From the NCBI GenBank assembly GCA_041627895.1, contig JBFKQC010000042.1, positions 1 through 34,807 on the forward strand: a stretch of DNA of 34,807 bases. Reading direction: 5' to 3'. Shown piece by piece: positions 1-6,854 of this stretch. Each line of letters starts with the position of its first letter. Positions within the stretch are counted from its first letter, which is position 1. A program made the position numbers and the translations under genes. The notes beneath the pieces are model-generated. The model was not told the DNA's origin. It saw only the letters and a program-made list of their open reading frames with translations, and searched no databases. This DNA is from JBFKQC01 sp041627895. Lineage in GTDB: Bacteria > Pseudomonadota > Alphaproteobacteria > Rhodobacterales > Rhodobacteraceae.

Positions 1-2
1 GC

Positions 3-440
3 GCCTGCGAGCCGCGCGACGTCGGCCGACTGATGGCGACGCTCGAGGCGGGGTTCGCCGAGGGCCGCAAGCGCAGCATCGGCCTCGCCGCGCCGTTGCC
101 GCAAGGTGCGTCGCCGGCGTTCCGGCGCTTCGACGCCGGCGACGGCCTTGCCGACGGCATGGCGGTGATCGCCGGGCGCAGCCTGCACCGCGCGCGGCAC
201 CGGCAGCGCGCGGCCGAGGCGGTGGCCGGCGGGCAGCGGGTCAGCCTGTTCCTGTTCGGCCCGACGGTGCTGTACCACCGGGTCCGGTTCGACCCGGCAG
301 GCTATTGGGAGCAGGCCGGCGGGCTTTTCGGCCGGTCCGAGCGCAGCGATCCGCCGCTGCGGCTGACCAGCTTCCGCGCCCGCCTTGCGCGCGAGGCGGC
401 GCGCGTCCGGGTTGTGCGCGGCCTGGAGGAAAATTTTTGA
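3..440 (+). CDS. C-terminal part of an unidentified protein
   Basis: The reading frame is open from the first bases of the window and ends at TGA 438-440, so only the last 145 codons are seen. An ATG at 33 lies inside the open frame and is probably not the true start. The protein is rich in Arg and Ala and soluble-looking, without a membrane segment. It contains a hydrophobic patch (VSLFLFGPTVLYHRVRF) near the middle and ends in GLEENF. I recognise no family. It lies 117 bases upstream of galU on the same strand. The galU promoter begins at its stop codon, so the two genes are probably separate units. Its place before galU and galE makes a role in cell-surface sugar metabolism possible, but nothing in the sequence shows this. 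Confidence 0.6.
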   Translation, partial: ACEPRDVGRLMATLEAGFAEGRKRSIGLAAPLPQGASPAFRRFDAGDGLADGMAVIAGRSLHRARHRQRAAEAVAGGQRVSLFLFGPTVLYHRVRFDPAGYWEQAGGLFGRSERSDPPLRLTSFRARLAREAARVRVVRGLEENF

Positions 441-465
441 CCTTCCGGAAACAAACAGCGAAAAT
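437..465 (+). promoter_or_regulatory. Candidate sigma-70 promoter of galU
   Basis: A -35 element TTGACC (437-442, five of six consensus bases) is followed after exactly 17 bases by a -10 element GAAAAT (460-465, four of six). The local sequence is much richer in A+T than the surroundings. Transcription would start near 472 and give a leader of about 85 bases before the galU ATG. The leader carries a small inverted repeat, ATCGTT (495-500) with AACGAT (511-516). Confidence 0.5.
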
Positions 466-557
466 GTCATCAAAAGACCACGATTGGCCAGGATATCGTT
501 GCTGTTCATTAACGATGTCTGTGATAGATGACGACGAGAGAGGGCAGAGGTAGGTCA

Positions 558-1454
558 ATGGCGCGAAAGGTGACCAAGGCGGTGTTCCCGGTGGCGGGTC
601 TGGGAACCCGGTTCCTGCCGGCGACGAAATCGATCCCGAAAGAGATCATGACGCTGGTCGACCGTCCGCTGATCCAGTACGCCATCGACGAGGCGCGCGC
701 GGCCGGGATCAAGGAATTCATCTTCGTCACCTCGCGCGGCAAGTCCGCGCTCGAGGATTATTTCGACCACGCGCCCGAACTTGAGAATTCCCTGCGCAAG
801 AAGGGCAAGGACGCCCTGCTGGAAGAGCTGAAGAACACCAACATGGATTCGGGCGCCATCGCCTATATCCGGCAGCACAAGCCGCTGGGCCTGGGCCACG
901 CGGTCTGGTGCGCGCGCCGGCTGATCGCGCCGAACGAGCCCTTCGCGGTGATCCTGCCCGACGACGTGATCGCGGCGGAAAAGCCCTGCCTGCAGCAGAT
1001 GGTCGAAGCCTATGACGAGATCGGCGGCGCCATGGTGGCCGCGATGGAGGTCCCGCCCGAGAAGGCCTCGGCCTACGGCGTGCTGGACGTGGCCGAGGAC
1101 ATGGGCTCGATCGTGTCGGTCAAGGGCATGGTCGAGAAGCCGAAGAAGGGCAAGGCGCCCTCGAACCTCGCGGTGATCGGGCGCTACATCCTGACGCCGA
1201 AGGTGCTGCAGAACCTGCACCGGATGAAAAGCGGCGCCGGCGGCGAGATCCAGCTGACCGACGCCATCGCGCAGGAGATCACCGACGGCCGCGGCGTCTA
1301 TGGCTACCGGTTCCGCGGCCAGCGCTTCGACTGCGGCTCGAAGGCCGGGTTCCTGCAGGCCACGGTGGCCTTCGGCCTGGCGCGCGAGGACCTGCAGGAC
1401 GAATTCGCCGACTACCTGAACCACATGGTCTCGCTGCGCAAGGCGGCGCAGTAA
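558..1454 (+). CDS. galU: UTP-glucose-1-phosphate uridylyltransferase GalU
   Basis: GalU joins UTP and glucose 1-phosphate to give UDP-glucose and pyrophosphate in the cytoplasm. UDP-glucose is the precursor for surface polysaccharides and for UDP-galactose. The 298-residue protein has the usual bacterial GalU length. The nucleotide-binding signature GLGTRFLPATKSIPKEI lies at residues 14-30, LPDDVI follows in the middle, and the C-terminal part has VEKPKKGKAP and FDCGSKAGFLQATV, typical of this family. An upstream in-frame ATG at 528 is rejected: the ATG at 558 has the purine-rich AGAGG (546-550) at a suitable distance and starts right where GalU homology begins. galE follows 28 bases downstream on the same strand, so the two are probably co-transcribed. 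Identification is secure. Confidence 0.97.
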   Translation: MARKVTKAVFPVAGLGTRFLPATKSIPKEIMTLVDRPLIQYAIDEARAAGIKEFIFVTSRGKSALEDYFDHAPELENSLRKKGKDALLEELKNTNMDSGAIAYIRQHKPLGLGHAVWCARRLIAPNEPFAVILPDDVIAAEKPCLQQMVEAYDEIGGAMVAAMEVPPEKASAYGVLDVAEDMGSIVSVKGMVEKPKKGKAPSNLAVIGRYILTPKVLQNLHRMKSGAGGEIQLTDAIAQEITDGRGVYGYRFRGQRFDCGSKAGFLQATVAFGLAREDLQDEFADYLNHMVSLRKAAQ

Positions 1455-1482
1455 CGGCATCCCGAACGGTCCCCCTCGGCGC

Positions 1483-2466
1483 ATGACGAATATCCTGGTC
1501 ACCGGCGGCGCGGGCTATATCGGGTCGCATGCCTGCAAGGCGCTGCGCGAGGCGGGCTATGTTCCCGTGACCTTCGACAACCTGTCGACCGGCTGGGCCG
1601 ACGCGGTGAAGTTCGGGCCGTTCGAACGGGGCGACCTGGCGGATCGCGCGGCGCTGGACGGCGCCTTCGCCCGGCACCGGCCCGCGGCGGTGATGCATTT
1701 CGCCGCGTTCAGCCAGGTCGGCGAGGCGATGCGCGACCCGGGGACGTACTGGCGCAACAACGTCGCGGGCTCGCTGACCCTGATCGAGGCGGCGGTGGCG
1801 GCGGGGTGCCTGGATTTCGTGTTCTCCTCGACCTGCGCCACCTATGGCGAGCAGGACGGCGTGATGCTGGACGAGGATTGCCCGCAGGCGCCGCTGAACG
1901 CCTACGGCGCCTCGAAACGCGCGATCGAGGACATGCTGCGCGACTTCGGCGCCAGCCACGGGATGCGCGCGGTGATCTTCCGCTATTTCAACGTCGCGGG
2001 CGCCGACCCGGAGGGCGAGGTCGGCGAGTTCCACCGGCCCGAGACGCACCTGGTGCCGCTGATCCTGGACGCGGTCGACGGGCGGCGCGAGGCGCTGACG
2101 ATCAACGGCGAGGACTACGACACGCCGGACGGCACATGCATCCGCGACTACGTGCACGTGATGGACCTGGTCGACGCCCATATCCGCGGGCTGAAATGGC
2201 TCGAGGCGGGCAAAGGCAGCCGGGTCTTCAACCTGGGCACCGGCCGCGGGTTCTCGGTGCGCGAGGTGATCGACAAGGCGGGCGCGATCACCAACCGCGA
2301 GGTGCCGGTGCGCGTCGGGCCGCGGCGGCCGGGCGACTGCACCGCGCTGGTCTCGGGCAGCCGCCGCGCCGGACAGGAACTGGGCTGGACGCCCGCACGC
2401 TCGACGCTGGAGACGATGATCGCCGACGCCTGGCGCTGGCACCAGAACGGACACTACGAGCGGTAG
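1483..2466 (+). CDS. galE: UDP-glucose 4-epimerase GalE
   Basis: GalE interconverts UDP-glucose and UDP-galactose with a tightly bound NAD. The 327-residue protein is an extended short-chain dehydrogenase of normal length. The NAD-binding motif TGGAGYIG is at residues 7-14. The catalytic set is Ser116 (in FSSTCATYG), Tyr141 and Lys145 (NAYGASK). The substrate-binding FRYFNVAGADPEGEVGE and the C-terminal FNLGTGRGFSVREV are also family hallmarks. The ATG at 1483 is the first codon of homology, though no strong ribosome binding site precedes it, which fits translation following from galU 28 bases upstream. The last codons and stop (GAG CGG TAG) lie inside the first unit of a tandem duplication that runs into the terminator. 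Confidence 0.96.
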   Translation: MTNILVTGGAGYIGSHACKALREAGYVPVTFDNLSTGWADAVKFGPFERGDLADRAALDGAFARHRPAAVMHFAAFSQVGEAMRDPGTYWRNNVAGSLTLIEAAVAAGCLDFVFSSTCATYGEQDGVMLDEDCPQAPLNAYGASKRAIEDMLRDFGASHGMRAVIFRYFNVAGADPEGEVGEFHRPETHLVPLILDAVDGRREALTINGEDYDTPDGTCIRDYVHVMDLVDAHIRGLKWLEAGKGSRVFNLGTGRGFSVREVIDKAGAITNREVPVRVGPRRPGDCTALVSGSRRAGQELGWTPARSTLETMIADAWRWHQNGHYER

Positions 2467-2540
2467 CGCAAGTATCACGCGCTCAAGCAGCGAAGCGGTA
2501 GCGCAAGGAACAGGCGTTCAAGCAGCGAAGCGGTAGCGCT
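2459..2540 (+). repeat. 35-bp tandem duplication at the galE stop codon
   Basis: Two full 35-base units (2459-2493 and 2494-2528) and a partial third (2529-2540) follow one another head to tail. Each begins with AGCGGTAGCGC, and the two full ones end with TTCAAGCAGCGA or CTCAAGCAGCGA. The first unit supplies the galE stop codon. The third supplies the left arm of the terminator hairpin. The simplest reading is that the terminator's left arm and spacer were duplicated twice. Confidence 0.85.
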
Positions 2541-2573
2541 ACTAAAGTGCGCGCTACCGCGCTCTCTCTTTTC
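2530..2573 (+). terminator. Rho-independent terminator after galE
   Basis: A perfect 10-base inverted repeat, GCGGTAGCGC (2530-2539) and GCGCTACCGC (2551-2560), encloses an 11-base loop. The pyrimidine-rich GCTCTCTCTTTTC follows. Stem, loop size and T-rich tail fit intrinsic termination of the galU-galE transcript. The two upstream copies of the left arm (from 2460 and 2495) could compete for the same right arm. Confidence 0.8.
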
Positions 2574-2601
2574 GGCAGGGTTCGGCGCGACGCATCATGG
2601 A

Positions 2602-2751
2602 TCGGGAATCGCGGGCGGGACCGGAACCCCGATTGCCGAGAGGCGGTTCAGGGACAGGTCTGCCCTGAACGCGCCATCCCGATGGTGATTGCGGCCCGCC
2701 CCGCGTCAAGGACCTTTGGCCGGCTTCGCCGGTCGCTGCGCGATCCTTGAC
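2602..2751. repeat. Intergenic region with three nested or serial hairpins
   Basis: The 262-base stretch from the terminator to the next gene has no credible coding frame but three inverted repeats. The first is TCGGGAATCG (2602-2611) with CGATTGCCGA (2630-2639), one mismatch. The second is GTTCAGGG (2646-2653) with CCCTGAAC (2663-2670), perfect. The third is GTCAAGGA (2705-2712) with TCCTTGAC (2744-2751), perfect, and encloses a small CCGGC-TTC-GCCGG hairpin (2720-2732). It could be a dispersed REP-like element, a structured leader of the downstream glycosyltransferase operon, or a small RNA. I cannot decide between these. Confidence 0.5.
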
Positions 2752-2835
2752 CCGGGCCGGCCCGCGGCGGCGCGGTGCGGAACCGGCGGCGATCCGGGGC
2801 TTTGCGGCGGCACCGGAACCGGGCAAGATGCGGCC

Positions 2836-4092
2836 ATGACCGAACGGCCGCCCCCGACCGCGCGCTGCCTCGACCTGACCCGGCTGATCTCGCGCGCGGG
2901 GCGCGGGCCGCTGACCGGGGTCGACCGGGTCGAACTGGCCTATCTGCGGCGGCTGCTGGACGAGGCGTTGCCGCTGTTCGCGCTGGTGCGCACCGGGCTC
3001 GGGCACGTGCTGCTGGACCGCGACGGCGCAGGCGAGATAAGGCGGCGGATCGAGGGTCGGGCGCCCTGGGGGCCGCCCGACCTGGTCGGCCGGCTCAGCC
3101 GCCGGGCGAGCCCCGCGAAGCGCCGCGCCGAGGCGGACCTGCGCCGCCTTGCGGTCGACCGTTGCCGGCGCGGGCGGCTGGCGGCGATGCTGCGCCGGTC
3201 CCTGCCCGCCGGCGCGGCCTATCTGAACGTCGGGCACAGCAACCTCTCGGACGAGGTGTTCGACGCCTGGCGCGCGCAGTCCGGCGCCACCGTCGCGGTC
3301 TTCGTCCACGACACGATTCCGCTGGATTTCCCCGACTTCCAGCGGCCCGGCACGCCCGCCCGCTTCAAGGCGCGGATGCGGCGCGTGGCGGCGCATGCCG
3401 ACCTGGTGATCTGCAACTCGCGCCAGACCCGGGCGGATGTCACGCGCTGGTTCGGCGGCTGGGGCCGGGTCCCGCAGACGATCGTCGCGCATCTGGGCAT
3501 CGACCTGGCGGACCCGGGCAGTCCGGGCAGCCCGGGCCGGCCCCGGGGTCTGCCGGGCGTCGCGCCGTATTTCGTCGTGCTCGGAACCATCGAGCCGCGC
3601 AAGAACCATGCCCTGCTGCTGGACGTCTGGGAGGCGCTGGCCGCGGACCTTGCGGCCGCGGACATGCCGCATCTGGTGATCGCCGGCAGCCGCGGCTGGG
3701 CCAACGAGGCGGTGTTCGCGCGGCTCGACGCGCTGGCGCCGGACGGCCCCGTGCACGAGTTTGCCGGGCTTCCCGATGCGGCGGTCTCGGCCATGATCCG
3801 GGGCGCCGCGGCGGTGCTGTTCCCGAGCCGCGCCGAGGGCTTCGGCCTGCCCGCCGCCGAGGCCGCGGCGCTGGGCACGCCGGTTCTGTGCCACGACCTG
3901 CCGGTTTTCCGGGAAATCCTGGGGAACATCCCCGTTTACCTGGAGTCGGACGACGTGTATTCATGGAAACAATCAATAACACGACTGGCGGATGAGAAAC
4001 GGGCAGGGACAACGAGACACGCGGGGGGCAACCCCGGGGCCGGGCTTCCGACATGGGCGGATCACTTCAACCTTGTCTTAAAGGTGACGTGA
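2836..4092 (+). CDS. Glycosyltransferase family 4 (GT-B fold)
   Basis: Predicted to move a sugar from a nucleotide donor onto a growing surface polysaccharide at the cytoplasmic side of the inner membrane. The 418-residue protein has an N-terminal acceptor half and a C-terminal Glycos_transf_1 half starting at VVLGTIEPRKNH. The retaining-enzyme EX7E motif is EGFGLPAAE at residues 334-342, followed by LGTPVLCHDLPVFREI. The middle section has AVFVHDTIPLDFP and HADLVICNSRQTR, common in mannosyltransferase-like GT4 enzymes, so mannose is one possible donor sugar. The ATG at 2836 is preferred over a long open extension reaching back into the hairpin region, because homology begins with CLDLTRLISRAGRGPLTGVDR close to it. 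A weak purine stretch precedes it. The last 50 residues are richer in A+T codons and poorly conserved in look. Confidence 0.85.
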   Translation: MTERPPPTARCLDLTRLISRAGRGPLTGVDRVELAYLRRLLDEALPLFALVRTGLGHVLLDRDGAGEIRRRIEGRAPWGPPDLVGRLSRRASPAKRRAEADLRRLAVDRCRRGRLAAMLRRSLPAGAAYLNVGHSNLSDEVFDAWRAQSGATVAVFVHDTIPLDFPDFQRPGTPARFKARMRRVAAHADLVICNSRQTRADVTRWFGGWGRVPQTIVAHLGIDLADPGSPGSPGRPRGLPGVAPYFVVLGTIEPRKNHALLLDVWEALAADLAAADMPHLVIAGSRGWANEAVFARLDALAPDGPVHEFAGLPDAAVSAMIRGAAAVLFPSRAEGFGLPAAEAAALGTPVLCHDLPVFREILGNIPVYLESDDVYSWKQSITRLADEKRAGTTRHAGGNPGAGLPTWADHFNLVLKVT

Positions 4093-4140
4093 TATTGCCG
4101 GGCCGGTGCGACGGCACACTCCTCTGCCTGAGGAACGAGA

Positions 4141-5151
4141 TTGAGCGCATGGACGTCATATCGGCTGCGGCTGCAGCGTAAGCGCTGGCGCATTCGTGCG
4201 TTTCGCAAGCGGCGCGAATTGACCCCTGTCGCCGACCGGACCGCGGGGCTGCGGGGCACCGACATCCTGGTCTTCTCGACGCTCCGGAACGAGCGGATCC
4301 GGCTACCGTTCTTCCTGAAATACTACCGCGAGATGGGGGTCGATCATTTCCTGATCGTGGACAATGGCTCGGATGACGGCTCGCGCGAATACCTGGCCGA
4401 GCAGCCGGACGTGTCGCTGTGGACCACGGTGTCGAGCTACAAGCGCGCGCGGTTCGGGGTCGACTGGCTGAACTGGCTGCAATCGAAATACGGCCACAAG
4501 CACTGGTGCCTGGTGGTCGATCCCGACGAGTTTCTGGTCTACCCGTTCTGCGACACGCGCCCGATCCGGGCACTGACCGACTGGCTGGACGCCTCGTCGA
4601 TCAAGTCGTTCTCGGCGATGCTGCTGGACATGTATCCCAAGGGCCCGATCGACGCCTATCCCTACCGCGAGGGGCAGAACCCGATCGAGATCGCGAACTG
4701 GTTCGACAGCGGCAACTACACGATCATGAGGAACGCAAAGTTCGGCAACCTGTGGATCCAGGGCGGGCCGCGCGCGCGCGCCTTCTTCGCCGACAAGCCG
4801 GACCGCGCCCCGGCGCTGAACAAGATCCCGCTGGTCAAGTGGGACCGGTCCTATGCCTATGTCAGCTCGACCCACATGGTGCTGCCGCGCGGGCTGAACT
4901 TCGTCTACGACGAATGGGGCGGCGAGAAGGCCAGCGGCATCCTGCTGCATGCCAAGTTCCTCGACACGTTCGGCCAGAAGGCCGCGGAAGAGCTGGCGCG
5001 CAAGCAGCATTACGCGGCGAGCCAAGAGTACAAGGCCTATCACAGGCACCTGCGGCAGAACCCGGACCTCTGGTGCAAGTGGTCCGAGAAGTACATCAAC
5101 TGGCGCCAGCTCGAGATTCTCGGGCTGATGTCCAAGGGGAACTGGGCATGA
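4141..5151 (+). CDS. Glycosyltransferase family 2-like (Glyco_tranf_2_4 type)
   Basis: A 336-residue GT-A-fold glycosyltransferase. The donor-binding part includes DILVFSTLRNE (41-51), VDNGSDDG (73-80) and the metal-binding DPDE (127-130, in LVVDPDEF). This resembles the family 2 subgroup in Roseobacter polysaccharide loci. The start is a TTG at 4141, supported by GAGGA six to seven bases upstream. The nearby ATG at 4149 is out of frame. The basic N-terminus (RLRLQRKRWRIRAFRKRR) could touch the inner membrane. The gene ends in an ATGA overlap with the next, so the two are translationally coupled. The conserved C-terminal section with SSTHMVLPRGL probably helps bind the acceptor. Donor and acceptor sugars cannot be told from sequence. 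Confidence 0.82.
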   Translation: MSAWTSYRLRLQRKRWRIRAFRKRRELTPVADRTAGLRGTDILVFSTLRNERIRLPFFLKYYREMGVDHFLIVDNGSDDGSREYLAEQPDVSLWTTVSSYKRARFGVDWLNWLQSKYGHKHWCLVVDPDEFLVYPFCDTRPIRALTDWLDASSIKSFSAMLLDMYPKGPIDAYPYREGQNPIEIANWFDSGNYTIMRNAKFGNLWIQGGPRARAFFADKPDRAPALNKIPLVKWDRSYAYVSSTHMVLPRGLNFVYDEWGGEKASGILLHAKFLDTFGQKAAEELARKQHYAASQEYKAYHRHLRQNPDLWCKWSEKYINWRQLEILGLMSKGNWA

Positions 5152-6848
5152 CGGTGGGCATCGTCATGCTGGTGCACGAGGCGCTGAACCGGGCCGAGCA
5201 GGTGGCGCGGCACTGGGCCGGGCACGGCTGTCCGGTGGTGATCCATGTCGACCGGCAGGTGCGCGGCAAGCGGTATTCGGAATTCGTGCAGAGCCTCGGC
5301 AAGCTGGACAACGTGCGGTTCTCGAAGCGCCACCGCTGCGAGTGGGGGACATGGAGCCTGGTGGCCGCCTCGCAAAGCGCGTCGGAACTGATGCTGAAGG
5401 AGTTCAAGGAGGTCCGGCACGTCTATCTCGCGTCGGGGTCCTGCCTGCCGCTGCGGCCGGTCGACGAGCTGAAACGCTATCTGGCCGAGCGGCCGCTGAC
5501 CAACTTCATCGAGTCGGTCACGACCGAGGACGTGCCCTGGACCGTCGGCGGGCTTAGCCTGGAACGCTTCACGCTGCGCTTCCCGTTCTCGTGGAAGCGC
5601 CGCCGCCGGATGTTCGACGGCTATGTCCGGCTGCAGCGAAGGCTGGGCTACAAGCGCAAGATTCCCGACGGGCTGACGCCGCATCTGGGCAGCCAGTGGT
5701 GGTGCCTGACCCGGCAGACGCTGTCGGCGATCCTCGAGGACCCGGACCGCAAGACCCACGACCGCTATTTCCGCAAGGTATGGATTCCGGACGAAAGCTA
5801 TTACCAGACGCTGGTGCGGCTTTATTCCTCGAACATCGAAAGCCGGTCGCTGACGCTGTCCAAGTTCGATTTCCAGGGCAAGCCGCACATCTTCTACGAC
5901 GATCACCTGCAGCTGCTCAGGCGGTCGAACTGCTTTGTGGCGCGCAAGATCTGGCCGCGGGCGAACCGGCTGTACAACACCTTCCTCGCGCCGGGCGCCG
6001 ACGTGATGACCGGGGCCGAGCCGAACCCCGGCAAGATCGACCGCATCTTCGCCAAGGCGGTCGACCGGCGCACCCGCGGCCGCGCGGGGCTGTACATGCA
6101 AAGCCGGTTTCCCCACGACGGCTGGGAGAACGGCAAGACCTGCGCGCCCTATTCGGTGTTCGAGGGCTTCAGCGACCTGTTCGAGGATTTCGAGGACTGG
6201 CTGTCGAAGATGGTCGGCGCGCGGGTGCACGGCGCGCTGTTCGCGCCCGGCCGGGCAGAGTTCGCCGGCAAGGAAAGGGTCTATGCCGGCGCGCTGAGCG
6301 ACAGTGCCGGGCTGCGCGACTACAACCCGCTGGCGTTCCTGACCAACCTGGTCTGGAACACGCGCGGCGAACGCCAGTGCTTTCAGTTCGGCCCGCGCGA
6401 CAACCAGGACCCGTCGTGGTTCATGGCGACGGATTCCAACGCCCAGATCTCGGTGATCTCGGGCGCCTGGGCGGTGCCGCTGTTCCATTCCAACCTGAAC
6501 TTCTCGGATGTCCGAAAAGAGGCCGCGCGGCTGCAGAAGATCGAGACCGGGCACCTGGACGTGCTGCGCTCGCCGCATACCAAGGCCAGGGTGCGGATCT
6601 GGTCGATGGCGGATTTCATCGAAAGCCCGATGGAGCCGTTGCAGACCATCATCGACGAGATCGGCCCGCGCAACCACCGCCGGCTGACCGAGGCGCCGCG
6701 CATGGTCGACCTGACCGGATTCGGGCAGTTCCTGCAGAACCTCAAGAACCAGGGCATGCACCCGCACCTGATGGGCGACTTCCCCGGCGGCGACGGCCCG
6801 AACGAGGCGCCGCGTGCGTCGCGCAAACCCTACCTGGTGAAAAAGTAA
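5148..6848 (+). CDS. GT14-type (beta-1,6-N-acetylglucosaminyltransferase-like) protein with DUF5928-like C-terminal domain
   Basis: The 566-residue protein starts with a GT14 (core-2/I-branching) domain of about 260 residues. MTVGIVMLVHEA opens the GT-A fold, VIHVDRQV follows, and VYLASGSCLPLRP matches the family's SGSDYPL motif with Asp replaced by Cys. GSQWWCLTR lies further on. Known relatives transfer GlcNAc in beta-1,6 linkage; the bacterial ones are poorly studied. The C-terminal 300 residues resemble the domain called DUF5928 in Rhodobacterales, with FEGFSDLFEDFEDW, NTRGERQCFQFGP and SGAWAVPLFHSN. The repeated acidic-aromatic patches and the pairing with a sulfotransferase gene suggest a second transferase or glycan-binding role, but this is a guess. 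The ATG at 5148 overlaps the previous stop (ATGA) and has AAGGGG upstream. The sulfotransferase follows after six bases. Confidence 0.82.
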   Translation: MTVGIVMLVHEALNRAEQVARHWAGHGCPVVIHVDRQVRGKRYSEFVQSLGKLDNVRFSKRHRCEWGTWSLVAASQSASELMLKEFKEVRHVYLASGSCLPLRPVDELKRYLAERPLTNFIESVTTEDVPWTVGGLSLERFTLRFPFSWKRRRRMFDGYVRLQRRLGYKRKIPDGLTPHLGSQWWCLTRQTLSAILEDPDRKTHDRYFRKVWIPDESYYQTLVRLYSSNIESRSLTLSKFDFQGKPHIFYDDHLQLLRRSNCFVARKIWPRANRLYNTFLAPGADVMTGAEPNPGKIDRIFAKAVDRRTRGRAGLYMQSRFPHDGWENGKTCAPYSVFEGFSDLFEDFEDWLSKMVGARVHGALFAPGRAEFAGKERVYAGALSDSAGLRDYNPLAFLTNLVWNTRGERQCFQFGPRDNQDPSWFMATDSNAQISVISGAWAVPLFHSNLNFSDVRKEAARLQKIETGHLDVLRSPHTKARVRIWSMADFIESPMEPLQTIIDEIGPRNHRRLTEAPRMVDLTGFGQFLQNLKNQGMHPHLMGDFPGGDGPNEAPRASRKPYLVKK

Positions 6849-6854
6849 GGCTTT

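Noticed and set aside
2547..2750. Small plus-strand ORF between galE and the glycosyltransferase.
   Set aside because: It starts inside the terminator hairpin and runs through the inverted repeats; no ribosome site and no family-like sequence.
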